Assembly: GCA_002327985.1 (NCBI GenBank)
Contig: DCVM01000012.1
Span: 1 to 64,000, forward strand
Length of the DNA stretch: 64,000 nt
Direction: 5' to 3'
Source of the DNA: Syntrophaceae bacterium UBA2188
Lineage (GTDB): Bacteria; Desulfobacterota; BSN033; UBA1163
The position numbers and the translations under genes were made by a program. The notes under the pieces are model-generated. The model did not search any database, had not been told where the DNA came from, and saw only the letters and a program-made list of their open reading frames with translations. Below, one piece after another: positions 44,719-53,619 of this stretch; positions within the stretch are counted from its first letter, which is position 1; each line of letters opens with the position of its first letter.

Positions 44719-45129
44719 CTAATCAATGTCTTCTAATTTTAAGGATGGATCAGGACCTTCTTCCAACGCTCTCTTGATCGCATCTAACAACTCTTCAGGA
44801 TCGTAAGGTTTCTTAATATAGAAACGGGCTCCCAAGGCCATGGCCTTGTCCTCTGCATTCTTTTCTGGGCTCCCGGTGAGGAAGATAACGGGAATGGTAA
44901 AGGTGTGGATGGACCGTTTTAATCTCTGCCCAACACTGAACCCATCCCCGGCGGGCATTCGAATATCGAGAATGATGAGATCGGGCTTCTCTTTATGGGC
45001 GACGAAAACACCCTGGGCCCCGTCAAAGGCGGTGACCACTTCATATCCAGCTCCTTGAAGTCGAATCATCAGTGCCTTAACGATATCTCTCTCATCATCC
45101 ACAACGAGAATCTTTTTTTTCTGTCCCAT
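44719..45129 (-). CDS. Single-domain response regulator (receiver)
   Basis: A 136-residue CheY-like receiver. The acidic pocket is VVDDERD (Asp11/12), the phospho-acceptor is Asp55 in LIILDIRMP, and Lys in FYIKKPYDP completes the site. There is no output domain, so it must act by protein contact or phosphorelay. No histidine kinase is in the window. GAGG precedes the ATG. Confidence 0.92.
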   Translation of the reverse strand: MGQKKKILVVDDERDIVKALMIRLQGAGYEVVTAFDGAQGVFVAHKEKPDLIILDIRMPAGDGFSVGQRLKRSIHTFTIPVIFLTGSPEKNAEDKAMALGARFYIKKPYDPEELLDAIKRALEEGPDPSLKLEDID

Positions 45130-45149
45130 ATTTTCCTCATTCTACAGGT

Positions 45150-46454
45150 TCAATCCCTATTCTCCCCTTCTTCCATGCTCTTCCAATAAGGGGAATCCCC
45201 ATCCAGCCAAGTCAACATTTCATCTCTTTTGTTTTCAAACATGGCCATCTCTTTCTTTTCGATCGGCGTCCCGGGCATGAAGGTTTCTTTCAAGGGATTC
45301 CGGAATTGACCGTCTTTGGCTAATCGATAGTCCAGATGAGGTCCGGTGGAAAGACCGGTCGATCCGACATACCCGATGATCTGCTTCTGTTTCACCTTGA
45401 CTCCTTTTCTGGTCCCAGACCCGAACCGAGAAAGATGGCCATAAGAAGTGGTATACCCATTCGTATGCCGGAGGATCACCTGGTTCCCGTATCCACCATT
45501 CCACCCGCAGAAGGTTACGGTTCCATCTGCCACAGCCCATATGGGTGTCCCAGATGGAGCCGCATAATCCACCCCATAATGAGGCCTCACCCCTCCCAGA
45601 ATTGGATGTTTTCGTGCCCGGCTGAATCTCGAACTGATCCGGTTAAACCGTAAAGGGGCCTTCAAAAATGCCTTTTTCGAAGAAATTCCTTTTTCATTAT
45701 AATAACCATCTTGATATCGGATCCCTCTGATCACCCTTTCTCCACTCTGATATTCGACGGCTCGAATGGTTCCATACTGAATGAACTGATCTCCTTTATA
45801 AATCTTTTCCACCACTACTTTAAATCGATCCCCTTCACGAACATCCTTATAAAAATCAATCTCCCAGGCCAGGAGCTCAGCGAAGGCGAGGGTCAAGGGG
45901 TCCTGTTCTCCGGCGGCATCCATCGCCTCAAAAAGGGACGAACGAATTTCTCCCACCACCTTCGTCATCCGTGTTTCGAGGAGAACTTCCTTCCTTTGAG
46001 CCACATATCCGTAGGAACCTTTTTCAATCTTATAAATCTCTACGGGGCTCGCTTCATAAATAAATTTTACCATCTCACCCTCCTCATCCGTGATGAAACG
46101 GTAAGAAACCCCGCTTTGGATCTTTTTAAAATCCACATGAGGCTTCAAGGTCGAAATGATCAAATCAATCCATTTGAGTGGAATGTTCTTCTTCGATAAG
46201 GACTGAAAAAGAGTGCCTCGTTCCTTCACCTCCCCTTCAATGGTACAGAGTTGAGGCTCCCGGGAAACTGGAGCGCTGGGCTCTGGAGGAACCGCAGGGG
46301 GAGGTGAAAAGAAGTAAGGGAGTATCAAAAAGTAGATGAAAAGGAAAAACCCCGCCAGAAAAGCCCCTGAAAGAAGAATCCGTTTCCTCCTCTTTCTTTT
46401 GGCCTCAAAAGGTCGTCCCCTGTTGGGATTTAGTTTTTGCAAATCAGCACTCAT
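45150..46454 (-). CDS. M23-family murein endopeptidase (MepM-like)
   Basis: A 434-residue envelope peptidase. One N-terminal membrane anchor (about 26-50), a Pro-rich linker, a LysM/OapA-like middle region, and a C-terminal LytM domain. Zinc and catalytic residues read His292/Asp296 (HYGVD), His340 (YGHL) and the last motif GPHLDYRL (His373, Asp375). In lysostaphin-type enzymes the last motif is HxH, the second His being a zinc ligand; here it is Asp. Probably cuts peptidoglycan cross-links in the periplasm, if the Asp supports zinc. Confidence 0.88.
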   Translation of the reverse strand: MSADLQKLNPNRGRPFEAKRKRRKRILLSGAFLAGFFLFIYFLILPYFFSPPPAVPPEPSAPVSREPQLCTIEGEVKERGTLFQSLSKKNIPLKWIDLIISTLKPHVDFKKIQSGVSYRFITDEEGEMVKFIYEASPVEIYKIEKGSYGYVAQRKEVLLETRMTKVVGEIRSSLFEAMDAAGEQDPLTLAFAELLAWEIDFYKDVREGDRFKVVVEKIYKGDQFIQYGTIRAVEYQSGERVIRGIRYQDGYYNEKGISSKKAFLKAPLRFNRISSRFSRARKHPILGGVRPHYGVDYAAPSGTPIWAVADGTVTFCGWNGGYGNQVILRHTNGYTTSYGHLSRFGSGTRKGVKVKQKQIIGYVGSTGLSTGPHLDYRLAKDGQFRNPLKETFMPGTPIEKKEMAMFENKRDEMLTWLDGDSPYWKSMEEGENRD

Positions 46455-46494
46455 CTTTTCAAACGTTCAACGCATAGCTCTGAATTCTTTCCGA

Positions 46495-47481
46495 TCATCC
46501 ACTCTCCCTCAAAAAATGGGCAGCGTCTTCAGGAGGTGTCGGATTAACAAAGAAACCCGTTCCCCATTCAAAGCCTTCTCGTAACCCAATCCGTAATCGA
46601 GTCTCGATATGCCAGTGGTATTCTGGACGATGGAATCGACTCTGAATCGGAGAAGTATGAAAGGTCAAACTATAGGGTGGATCAGAAAGGAGTTTTAAAA
46701 AACTATGGAACAACGACTGAATTCCAATAGAAAGATCGGCCATCTCTTCTTGGGTGATGCGATGAAAATCAGGGGAGTGAACCTTTGGGACAATCCAGGC
46801 TTCAAACGGGTAGCGTGAAGCGAAGGGGGAAAAGATCAAGAAGTGGACGGTTTCCAGTATCACCCTCTTCTTCATCGAGATTTCTTCTTTGACAATGTCA
46901 CAGAAAATGCATCGCTCTTTCCGTTGATAGTAATCTAAGGTCCCCCAGATCTCTTCGTCAATTCTCTTCGGGATGACCGGCATGGCCATGATGTGGGAAT
47001 GGGGATGACGGTTAAAAATGCCCGGATGATTCTTCAGAATGAGAAACTGCTCAAATCGCTGATCCTTCTCCAGGTCGATGAGCCTTTCCTGATAGGCTAA
47101 AAGAATTTTTTCGATCTGCTTCGGTTCCATCGTCGCAAGACCCTGATGGTGTTCAGGGGATTCCACAACAATCTCATGAGCCCCGATGGCTTCCATAAGA
47201 TCGTACATCCCATTGGGTCTTCGGTCGAAGTCCCCTTCGATATGGAAAAAGGGAAATTTATTGGGAATGACTCGGACAGACCAATCTCTTTCTTGACGGC
47301 TTAAAGAAAAAGTAGGGGGGGGAGTCATTCCCTCATTCCCTGGGCAGAAAGGGCAGGGGTCTTTTGCCTCTTGAGGTTGATAGGGGGGTTTGAAAGGGAG
47401 GTAATCCATGGGGCCTTTCGGGTGATCATTGGTCACCACCACCCACATCCTTGTCACCGGCTCTCTTCTCAGTTCTGCCAT
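46495..47481 (-). CDS. GalT-like HIT-superfamily nucleotidyltransferase
   Basis: A 328-residue protein of the galactose-1-phosphate uridylyltransferase type. Zinc-type Cys pairs appear in CPFCPGNE (43/46) and CIFCD. The catalytic motif reads HPHSH (159-163); in GalT it is HPHxQ, the final Gln orienting the uridylyl group, while His in this place is typical of HIT hydrolases and phosphorylases. It may therefore use another nucleotide sugar or act as a phosphorylase. GGAGAGG precedes the ATG. Co-directional with the STAS-like gene (10 bp). Confidence 0.85.
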   Translation of the reverse strand: MAELRREPVTRMWVVVTNDHPKGPMDYLPFKPPYQPQEAKDPCPFCPGNEGMTPPPTFSLSRQERDWSVRVIPNKFPFFHIEGDFDRRPNGMYDLMEAIGAHEIVVESPEHHQGLATMEPKQIEKILLAYQERLIDLEKDQRFEQFLILKNHPGIFNRHPHSHIMAMPVIPKRIDEEIWGTLDYYQRKERCIFCDIVKEEISMKKRVILETVHFLIFSPFASRYPFEAWIVPKVHSPDFHRITQEEMADLSIGIQSLFHSFLKLLSDPPYSLTFHTSPIQSRFHRPEYHWHIETRLRIGLREGFEWGTGFFVNPTPPEDAAHFLRESG

Positions 47482-47491
47482 GGCCCTCTCC

Positions 47492-48079
47492 TTAAGAAAG
47501 AAGGGATTGGTAAATATATTGCCTTCCCCGATGAGACTCTTCCTTCCCTACCATCGGCCTTTCCATTCGAACGACCAGGCGCTTCTTATAAAGATTGAGA
47601 AGCCGGGTGCCTCCTGTGTTCATTTCAATTCCCTCTTCCTCGGAAAGTTCCCTCAGCGTCAGCTGCCTTTTCTTCATCACCTGGTTTAAGGTGTGGGACA
47701 AATAATTATTCAGAGAACCAATGATTTGCCATCCATCCGCCCCCGTGGTCAGTACCGCCAATTTTTTTCTTTCCAAGGCAACACTGATGTTTTCCGCTTG
47801 GGAGGGGTTAAGGTTTTTCAGGACAAGAAATTTCTCTCCATATTCACCGCTCCACAACCGGGAAATCATTTTGGCCACGACTTCATCAGCCCAGGAAAAA
47901 TCGATAGGCCCCATTCCTGAAAAATCAAGGACGACTCGGAGCACTCCCTTCTCCTCTCCTAAAACCTTTTCAATGGCCTCTCGAATCCGCACGCCCCGGG
48001 CCCGGCCTGTCATCTCTCTCGATCCGTTCTTCAAAAGTGTGTGGGGAAGCTTCCTTAAGGTCAGGGTCCGTTTTTCCAT
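47492..48079 (-). CDS. STAS-like (DUF4325-type) protein with C-terminal winged-helix region
   Basis: A 195-residue protein. The central part (LRVVLDFSGMGPIDFSWADEVV) is the STAS-like/DUF4325 pattern, and the C-terminal part (MKKRQLTLRELSEEEGIE, NLYKKRLVVRM) looks like a winged helix. Such a mix suggests a transcription factor or anti-sigma-antagonist-like switch. A perfect 18-bp palindrome overlaps its promoter, which fits autoregulation. It leads the run galT-like, M23, response regulator, BON, TPR, GT9. Confidence 0.72.
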   Translation of the reverse strand: MEKRTLTLRKLPHTLLKNGSREMTGRARGVRIREAIEKVLGEEKGVLRVVLDFSGMGPIDFSWADEVVAKMISRLWSGEYGEKFLVLKNLNPSQAENISVALERKKLAVLTTGADGWQIIGSLNNYLSHTLNQVMKKRQLTLRELSEEEGIEMNTGGTRLLNLYKKRLVVRMERPMVGKEESHRGRQYIYQSLLS

Positions 48080-48092
48080 TCTTTCCCTTCAA

Positions 48093-48137
48093 TTGATTCA
48101 GTTGAATCAACTAATCATAAATCGGATCGAATGTCAA
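48093..48137 (-). promoter_or_regulatory. Promoter with perfect 18-bp palindrome before the STAS-like gene
   Basis: Minus strand: TTGACA (48132-48137), 17-nt spacer, TTAGTT (48109-48114), overlapped by TTGATTCA-AC-TGAATCAA (48093-48110; on the plus strand TTGATTCAGTTGAATCAA). The palindrome covers the end of the -10 box and the start point, as expected for a repressor site. The ATG follows at 48079. Confidence 0.65.
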
Positions 48138-48192
48138 GTCCTTTTTAAAGACCGTTTAAAAGAGCGATGAAAAACCGGGTGGAAGAATCCTT

Positions 48193-48504
48193 TCAATGGC
48201 GAATGGAGTCCGGATCTTTCCGAATTCGAAAGGGACCCTCCCAGGGGTGCTGAACCCCCTCCACAAACCGATCTCGACAACTCTTACAAAGGATCAGCGT
48301 AATCTCCTCGTAAACCTCTTTCTCTAATTCCTTCGGATCCACGCGTTGAACTTGGTCAAGTAACTCCTTGAGCTGTTGATCCACCCCTTCGGAGGATTCC
48401 GAAAGCATCCCATCAAACCCTGAAACAATCTTCATATGGATGACATAGAATAAACTTCCTGGCGAAAGCCCTTTTCCACACCTCCAGCAATTTCTTTCTT
48501 CCAT
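48193..48504 (-). CDS. Small zinc-ribbon-like protein
   Basis: A 103-residue protein with two Cys pairs, CWRCGKG near the start and CKSCRDRF near the end, a spacing that suits a split zinc ribbon around a helical middle (DQQLKELLDQVQRVDPKELEKE). I do not recognise a named family. It follows trmFO by 32 bp and is probably co-transcribed. Confidence 0.7.
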   Translation of the reverse strand: MEERNCWRCGKGLSPGSLFYVIHMKIVSGFDGMLSESSEGVDQQLKELLDQVQRVDPKELEKEVYEEITLILCKSCRDRFVEGVQHPWEGPFRIRKDPDSIRH

Positions 48505-48536
48505 CGGTTCCCAGCTATCCTCCCATGTTTGTTGTC

Positions 48537-49844
48537 TTATCCCTCACTTCTTTCCTTCCATGATCCCAACTCTTTCAGGGCCCGCTCTGCCAAGAGAAGC
48601 CGCTTTTCCCTCCCCCTGCTCTTCCCAGATAAAGGAGGAAACAGACCGAAGTTAATGTTCATCGGCTGAAACGGAAGGGTGATAGAATGGGTGATATAAT
48701 AGATCAATGCCCCCATGGCAGTGGTCCGAGGGGGAACCACAGGGGCCATTCCCTTCGTATAGCGATGGGCATTGATCCCGGATAACAGACCCATAGCGGT
48801 CGATTCCATATACCCTTCGACTCCTGTAATCTGCCCAGCCAAGAAGAGGTCTGGATGATCCTTCATCTGGAGGGATTCTCTCAACCATCGAGGGGAATCG
48901 ATGAAGGTATTCCGATGGGTTGATCCCAATCGCACGAATTCTGCATGCTCAAGTCCGGGAATCATTCGAAATACCCTCTTCTGTTCCTCATGCTTTAGCC
49001 GAGTTTGAAAGCCGACCAGGTTGAAAAGTGTTTCAAACCGATCCTCCTGCCTGAGTTGGACAACAGCAAAAGGTTGCCTTCCTGTTTTTGGATCGATGAG
49101 GCCAACGGGCTTGAGGGGTCCATGCGCAAGGGTATCCTTCCCCCGGCTTGCCATCTCCTCAATGGGGAGGCATCCTTCAAAGAGGTGCCTCTTTTCAAAA
49201 TGACGTGTGGGCACTTTCTCCGCCCCATTCAATGCCTCTACAAATTGGTAATATTTCTCTTTGTCCATTGGACAATTCACATAGTCTTCTCCCCCTTTTC
49301 CATACCGAGAGAATTTGAAGGCTTTCTGAAAGTTGATCGAATCAGCCGTAACGATGGGGGAAATGGCATCATAGAAAAAGAGGTGACAGGTTCCTGTCAG
49401 TTTCTGGATCTCTTGGCTCAAAGCCTCTGAGGTAAGGGGACCGGTGGCGATAATGGTAATCCCCTCTTTAGGGATAGAGGTCACTTCCTGGCGGATCACC
49501 TCTACATTTTTTAGGTTTTCCAGAACTTGGGTAATCTCCTTTGAAAAGATCTCCCGATCTACGGCCAGAGAATCTCCCGCCGGAACCTTTGTCTCTTTCG
49601 CCACTTTTAAAATGAGAGATTCCAATTGCCTCATCTCTTCTTTCAAAATCCCCGACGCATTCTCGATGGATTCCGATTTGAAAGAATTACTGCAAACCAA
49701 TTCTGCGAAGAAGGGGGACCGATGAGCTGGAGAATAGAACTCCGGTTTCATCTCATAGAGAATCACCTCCCCTCCTCTCTTAGCAATCTGCCAAGCCGCC
49801 TCGCATCCCGCCAGGCCTGCGCCAATAATGGTGATCGGATCCAT
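48537..49844 (-). CDS. trmFO: Methylenetetrahydrofolate-tRNA (uracil-5-)-methyltransferase TrmFO
   Basis: A 435-residue FAD enzyme that makes 5-methyluridine at position 54 of tRNA using methylene-tetrahydrofolate. N-terminal FAD loop ITIIGAGLAGCEAAWQ, then YEMKP, the nucleophile region VCSNSFKSES, and the late FAD motif LAGQITGVEGYMESTAMG. In many Desulfobacterota and Firmicutes trmFO follows topA and dprA; here a plus-strand gene separates it from topA. AAGGA precedes the ATG; TTGCAA-17-TAAAAT (49854-49882) could be its promoter but lies very close to the start. Confidence 0.95.
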   Translation of the reverse strand: MDPITIIGAGLAGCEAAWQIAKRGGEVILYEMKPEFYSPAHRSPFFAELVCSNSFKSESIENASGILKEEMRQLESLILKVAKETKVPAGDSLAVDREIFSKEITQVLENLKNVEVIRQEVTSIPKEGITIIATGPLTSEALSQEIQKLTGTCHLFFYDAISPIVTADSINFQKAFKFSRYGKGGEDYVNCPMDKEKYYQFVEALNGAEKVPTRHFEKRHLFEGCLPIEEMASRGKDTLAHGPLKPVGLIDPKTGRQPFAVVQLRQEDRFETLFNLVGFQTRLKHEEQKRVFRMIPGLEHAEFVRLGSTHRNTFIDSPRWLRESLQMKDHPDLFLAGQITGVEGYMESTAMGLLSGINAHRYTKGMAPVVPPRTTAMGALIYYITHSITLPFQPMNINFGLFPPLSGKSRGREKRLLLAERALKELGSWKERSEG

Positions 49845-49891
49845 GGTATCCTTATTTTAGGCATTCTATCTCTCCTTTGCAAATTTGAATT

Positions 49892-49920
49892 TTGACAATC
49901 TCAAGAAAGGTGGTTAAATA
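49892..49920 (+). promoter_or_regulatory. Promoter for the plus-strand radical SAM gene
   Basis: TTGACA (49892-49897), 17-nt spacer, TAAATA (49915-49920); the gene starts 66 nt downstream at 49987. Confidence 0.5.
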
Positions 49921-49986
49921 AGAGTCGATGGGGTGACGAAAAGGGCTTTCTGGCCTTCCCCTTAAAAGGGATGACCTTGACCAGCG

Positions 49987-51303
49987 ATGAAGATTGAACT
50001 GATCGTTCCAGCCGTTGAAGAAAATGCGTCCATCCCGAACCTTGCCCTTCCGATTCTCGCTGCCCTTTCTCCACCTGACGTGGAAATTTCTTTCACGGAT
50101 GACCTTCTGACTCCCATCCGTTTAGAGAAGGAATTGAAGAAGGTTGACCTCGTCGGAATCACGGTTTTATCTAAAACCGCACTAAGGGCCTACGACATCG
50201 CTGATGCCTACCGAAAAAAAGGGATCCCTGTTGTCTTAGGGGGAATTCATGCCACAGCCCTTCCGGATGAGGCCAGAGGTCATTCGGATTCGGTCGTCCT
50301 GGGAGAGGCTGAAGAAGTCTGGCCCCTCCTGATTGAAGATGCCCGAAAAGGAAACCTCCAGCCCTTTTACCATCAGGAGGGTTACACGGAATTATCAACG
50401 ATCCCAATCCCTCGACGAGACATTCTACCCAAAAGGGGGTATCTTCCTCTGGATGTGGTTCAGGTCACCCGGGGATGTCCCTTTCGCTGCGAGTTCTGTT
50501 CCGTTCAGAATTTTTTTGGAGAAACTTATCGGTTTAGGCCTATCTCGGCGGTGGTGGAAGAGGTGCGCCAATTACGTCACCGGTGGATGATGTTCAACGA
50601 CGACAATATCATCGGAAACCCTTCCTACTCAAAGGAATTGCTGAAGGCCCTGATCCCCCTCAAGAAAAAATGGTTCGGCCAGGTCTCCTTATCTGGATTA
50701 AAGAAGGTCGAACATGTTGAGTTACTAGCCAAAAGTGGCTGTAACAGCCTCTTCATCGGTTTTGAATCCCTTTCCAAAAAAAATCTGGTGGCGTCCCAAA
50801 AATTTCAAAATGATCCGGCTGAGTATCGAGAAATCATTGATACCCTCCATCGGTATGGCATTGCCATCTGCGGATCGTTTGTCTTTGGATTTGACGAGGA
50901 TGACGCTTCGGTATTTGAAGAAACGGTCTCTTTCTCCATCCAGACCAAACTCTTTTCAGCAGTCTTTATGATTCTCACTCCCTACCCAAAAACGGATTTT
51001 TATCATCGGGTGAAAAATGAGGGGCGGTTGGTTCAGGATCAATGGTGGCTTTTGGAAAAGCCTGAGGAGTGGGCTCCCTACTTCATTCCGAAGAAAATGA
51101 GCGGTGAGACTCTCCGGGAGGGTTGGAAAAGAGCCTGGAGGGAGTTTTATTCCTTCCCTTCGATATGGAAACGATTCCAGTGGAATTATTCACCGACCTT
51201 GATCAACCGATTCGTCTACTTTCCTTTCCAATGGATGCATCATCGGTTCACAAAGAAAAAGATTCTCCAAGGCAGGCGAAGATATCGAACCCGTTCACTC
51301 TGA
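49987..51303 (+). CDS. B12-binding-type radical SAM protein
   Basis: A 438-residue radical SAM enzyme of the class with an N-terminal cobalamin-binding-like Rossmann domain (about 1-130; VVLGGIHATALPDEA). The 4Fe-4S motif is CPFRCEFC near residue 165, followed by the barrel (MMFNDDNIIG, IGFESLSKKNL) and a basic, aromatic C-terminal tail that ends RRRYRTRSL. Related proteins methylate or rearrange lipids, pigments and secondary metabolites; the product here is unknown. It lies alone on the plus strand between topA and trmFO and overlaps the 3' end of topA by 9 bp. The ribosome-binding site is weak. Confidence 0.87.
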   Translation: MKIELIVPAVEENASIPNLALPILAALSPPDVEISFTDDLLTPIRLEKELKKVDLVGITVLSKTALRAYDIADAYRKKGIPVVLGGIHATALPDEARGHSDSVVLGEAEEVWPLLIEDARKGNLQPFYHQEGYTELSTIPIPRRDILPKRGYLPLDVVQVTRGCPFRCEFCSVQNFFGETYRFRPISAVVEEVRQLRHRWMMFNDDNIIGNPSYSKELLKALIPLKKKWFGQVSLSGLKKVEHVELLAKSGCNSLFIGFESLSKKNLVASQKFQNDPAEYREIIDTLHRYGIAICGSFVFGFDEDDASVFEETVSFSIQTKLFSAVFMILTPYPKTDFYHRVKNEGRLVQDQWWLLEKPEEWAPYFIPKKMSGETLREGWKRAWREFYSFPSIWKRFQWNYSPTLINRFVYFPFQWMHHRFTKKKILQGRRRYRTRSL

Positions 51304-53517
51304 ACTGCGATACCCACACTCCTTTTGAGGACATCGCTTGCTGATTCCTCCCTTTCCTTGCTTCTCAACCAGAAAGGGAAAACCGCACTGGGGACATTTT
51401 TCTGGAATGGGCTTATCCCATAAGGCATAGGTACACGTGGGATAATTGGTACAGCTGTAAAAAGTTCTGCCCTTCCGGGTCCTTCTTTCAACCATCGCTC
51501 CACCACATCCCTCTTGAGGACATGGTACCCCCATATCCAAAGACCGGGTGAATTTACAGGAGGGATAATTCGAACAGGCCAGAAATCTTCCAAATTTTCC
51601 ATTCTTGATGACCATGGGGTTTCCGCATTTTTCGCATCGGGTCTCGGTCTCCACTTGATTTTCTCCGTTTCCTTCTATCTCTCTTGTATATCGGCATTTG
51701 GGATAACTGGAGCAGGCTAAGAAATAACCTCTTTTTCCCCATCGCTTCACCATCTTTGAACCACATCGCTCGCAGATGGCATCCGTAGGAATCATCTCCC
51801 GCTTGACATCCCTCATGGACACCTTGGCCATTTCCAGATCCTTTTCGAAAGGGGTATAAAATTCTTTCAATGTATCGACCCAATCTTTTTGACCCTCTTC
51901 AATCTGATCTAAATTCTCTTCCATCTGTGCCGTGAATTCGATATCGAAGATGTCGGGGAAATTGACAACCAGAAGATCATTCACCATGCACCCCAACTCT
52001 GTCGGGAAAAATTTCCCCTTTTCTAACCGGACATACCCTTTTTCTTTGATCGTGGTCAAGATGGTTGCATAGGTAGAGGGTCTTCCAATCCCCTTTTCTT
52101 CCAATTCCTTGATCAGCGTCGCCTCCGAAAATCGGTAAGGCGGCTGGGTAAAATGCTGTTTCGGCGTGAGGCCCAATAGCTCCAAAATTTCCCCTTCCGA
52201 TAACAAGGGGAATTTCTTTTCTCCATTTCCATTCTCTTGATTATCCTCTCCCTCCACGTAGAGGGCCATAAAACCCTGAAAGATTGGAACAGTCCCCGTT
52301 GCGGTAAACAGGGCATCGTCCGCTTTGACCTCGATGGTGGTTTGGAGAAAAACGGCTGAAGACATTTGAGAGGACACAGATCGATCCCAAATCAATTTAT
52401 AAAGGGCCCTTTGATCTTTGTCTAAATAGGCCTTCACCTTGTCAGGGTCCAAGTCAATTGATGTGGGTCGAATAGCCTCATGGGCTTCCTGGGCGTTTCT
52501 GCGGCTTTTATAGATATTGGGTTTATCAGGGAGATAAGAATCTCCAAAGCGGACCTTAATCCATTCCCTGACCTGTTGAATCGCTTCGGCAGAAACCCGG
52601 ACCGAGTCGGTCCTCATGTAAGTGATCAACCCCACACTCCCTATCTCACCGAGGTCCACCCCTTCGTATAACTTCTGTGCGACTCGCATGGTCTTTTGAG
52701 CGTAGAAGGAAAGCTTCCGATAGGCCTCCTGTTGAAGACGGCTGGTAATAAAGGGAGGGAATGGATGACGTTGCTTTTCCTGTTGAGCAATTTTGGAGAC
52801 GGAATATGGAACAGCCTCGAGGGTTTTTTGAATGGCCAAAGCTTCTGTCTCATTGGCCATTTTTACTTTCTTTCCCTTCCACTTTGCCAATCTTGCATCA
52901 AAGGAGATGGGCGACCCTTTTCCCTTGAGTGTCGCCGTGAGGCTCCAATACTCTTCAGAGACGAAATTTTCAATCTCTCTTTCTCTTTCACAGACAATCC
53001 GAACAGCAACGGATTGGACCCGACCGGCGCTCAATCCCCTTCGGACCTTCTCCCAAAGAATGGGGCTGACCTGATAGCCGACCAAACGATCCAAGATTCG
53101 TCTGGCCTGCTGGGCTTCATATTTTGAGGCTTGTAATTTTCCGGGGTGGCGGAGGGCATCCAAGACTGCCTTTTTCGTGATCTCATTGAAGAGAACCCGA
53201 TAAATATTTTTATCCGCATCCCCAATCTCCTCGGCAATGTGCCAGGCAATCGCTTCCCCTTCTCGATCCGGATCCGGGCCGAGGTAAATATTTTTCACTT
53301 CCTTACTGGCCTTTTTCAATTCCCGGATGACCTTCCCTTTCCCGGAGATGGGAAGATAATGGGGTTGGAAATCTTTTTTAAGATCCACTCCCAGTTCACC
53401 CTCTGGAAGGTCCTTCACATGACCCACGGAAGCCTTGATGACATAGTCCTCCCCTAAAAATTTTTGAAGGGTCTTTACCTTCGCAGGGGACTCCACAATG
53501 ATCAAACCTTTTAACAT
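51295..53517 (-). CDS. topA: DNA topoisomerase I
   Basis: A 740-residue type IA topoisomerase that relaxes negative supercoils. Toprim start VESPAKVKTLQKFLG with DPDREGEAIAWH, the catalytic tyrosine in LITYMRTDSVR, and four C-terminal Cys4 zinc modules (CERCGSK, CEKCGNP, CPQEGCGG, CPQCGFP). GGAG precedes the ATG. It follows dprA by about 100 bp in the usual dprA-topA order. Confidence 0.96.
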   Translation of the reverse strand: MLKGLIIVESPAKVKTLQKFLGEDYVIKASVGHVKDLPEGELGVDLKKDFQPHYLPISGKGKVIRELKKASKEVKNIYLGPDPDREGEAIAWHIAEEIGDADKNIYRVLFNEITKKAVLDALRHPGKLQASKYEAQQARRILDRLVGYQVSPILWEKVRRGLSAGRVQSVAVRIVCEREREIENFVSEEYWSLTATLKGKGSPISFDARLAKWKGKKVKMANETEALAIQKTLEAVPYSVSKIAQQEKQRHPFPPFITSRLQQEAYRKLSFYAQKTMRVAQKLYEGVDLGEIGSVGLITYMRTDSVRVSAEAIQQVREWIKVRFGDSYLPDKPNIYKSRRNAQEAHEAIRPTSIDLDPDKVKAYLDKDQRALYKLIWDRSVSSQMSSAVFLQTTIEVKADDALFTATGTVPIFQGFMALYVEGEDNQENGNGEKKFPLLSEGEILELLGLTPKQHFTQPPYRFSEATLIKELEEKGIGRPSTYATILTTIKEKGYVRLEKGKFFPTELGCMVNDLLVVNFPDIFDIEFTAQMEENLDQIEEGQKDWVDTLKEFYTPFEKDLEMAKVSMRDVKREMIPTDAICERCGSKMVKRWGKRGYFLACSSYPKCRYTREIEGNGENQVETETRCEKCGNPMVIKNGKFGRFLACSNYPSCKFTRSLDMGVPCPQEGCGGAMVERRTRKGRTFYSCTNYPTCTYALWDKPIPEKCPQCGFPFLVEKQGKGGISKRCPQKECGYRSSE

Positions 53518-53619
53518 TTTTCTTCGCTCCGAAAATCCATCATAAAGTATTGGTGGATCGTATTAGTGTTCAGAAAAGGTTAATGTTACAACATTTCTCT
53601 TCATGATTCACTACCCCGA

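Noticed and set aside
49005..49430. 141-codon plus-strand open frame inside trmFO
   Set aside because: Antisense to trmFO, no start signal, no recognisable protein features.
49854..49882. TTGCAA-N17-TAAAAT as the trmFO promoter
   Set aside because: Box positions would start the transcript inside or after the Shine-Dalgarno; kept only as a remark in the trmFO entry.
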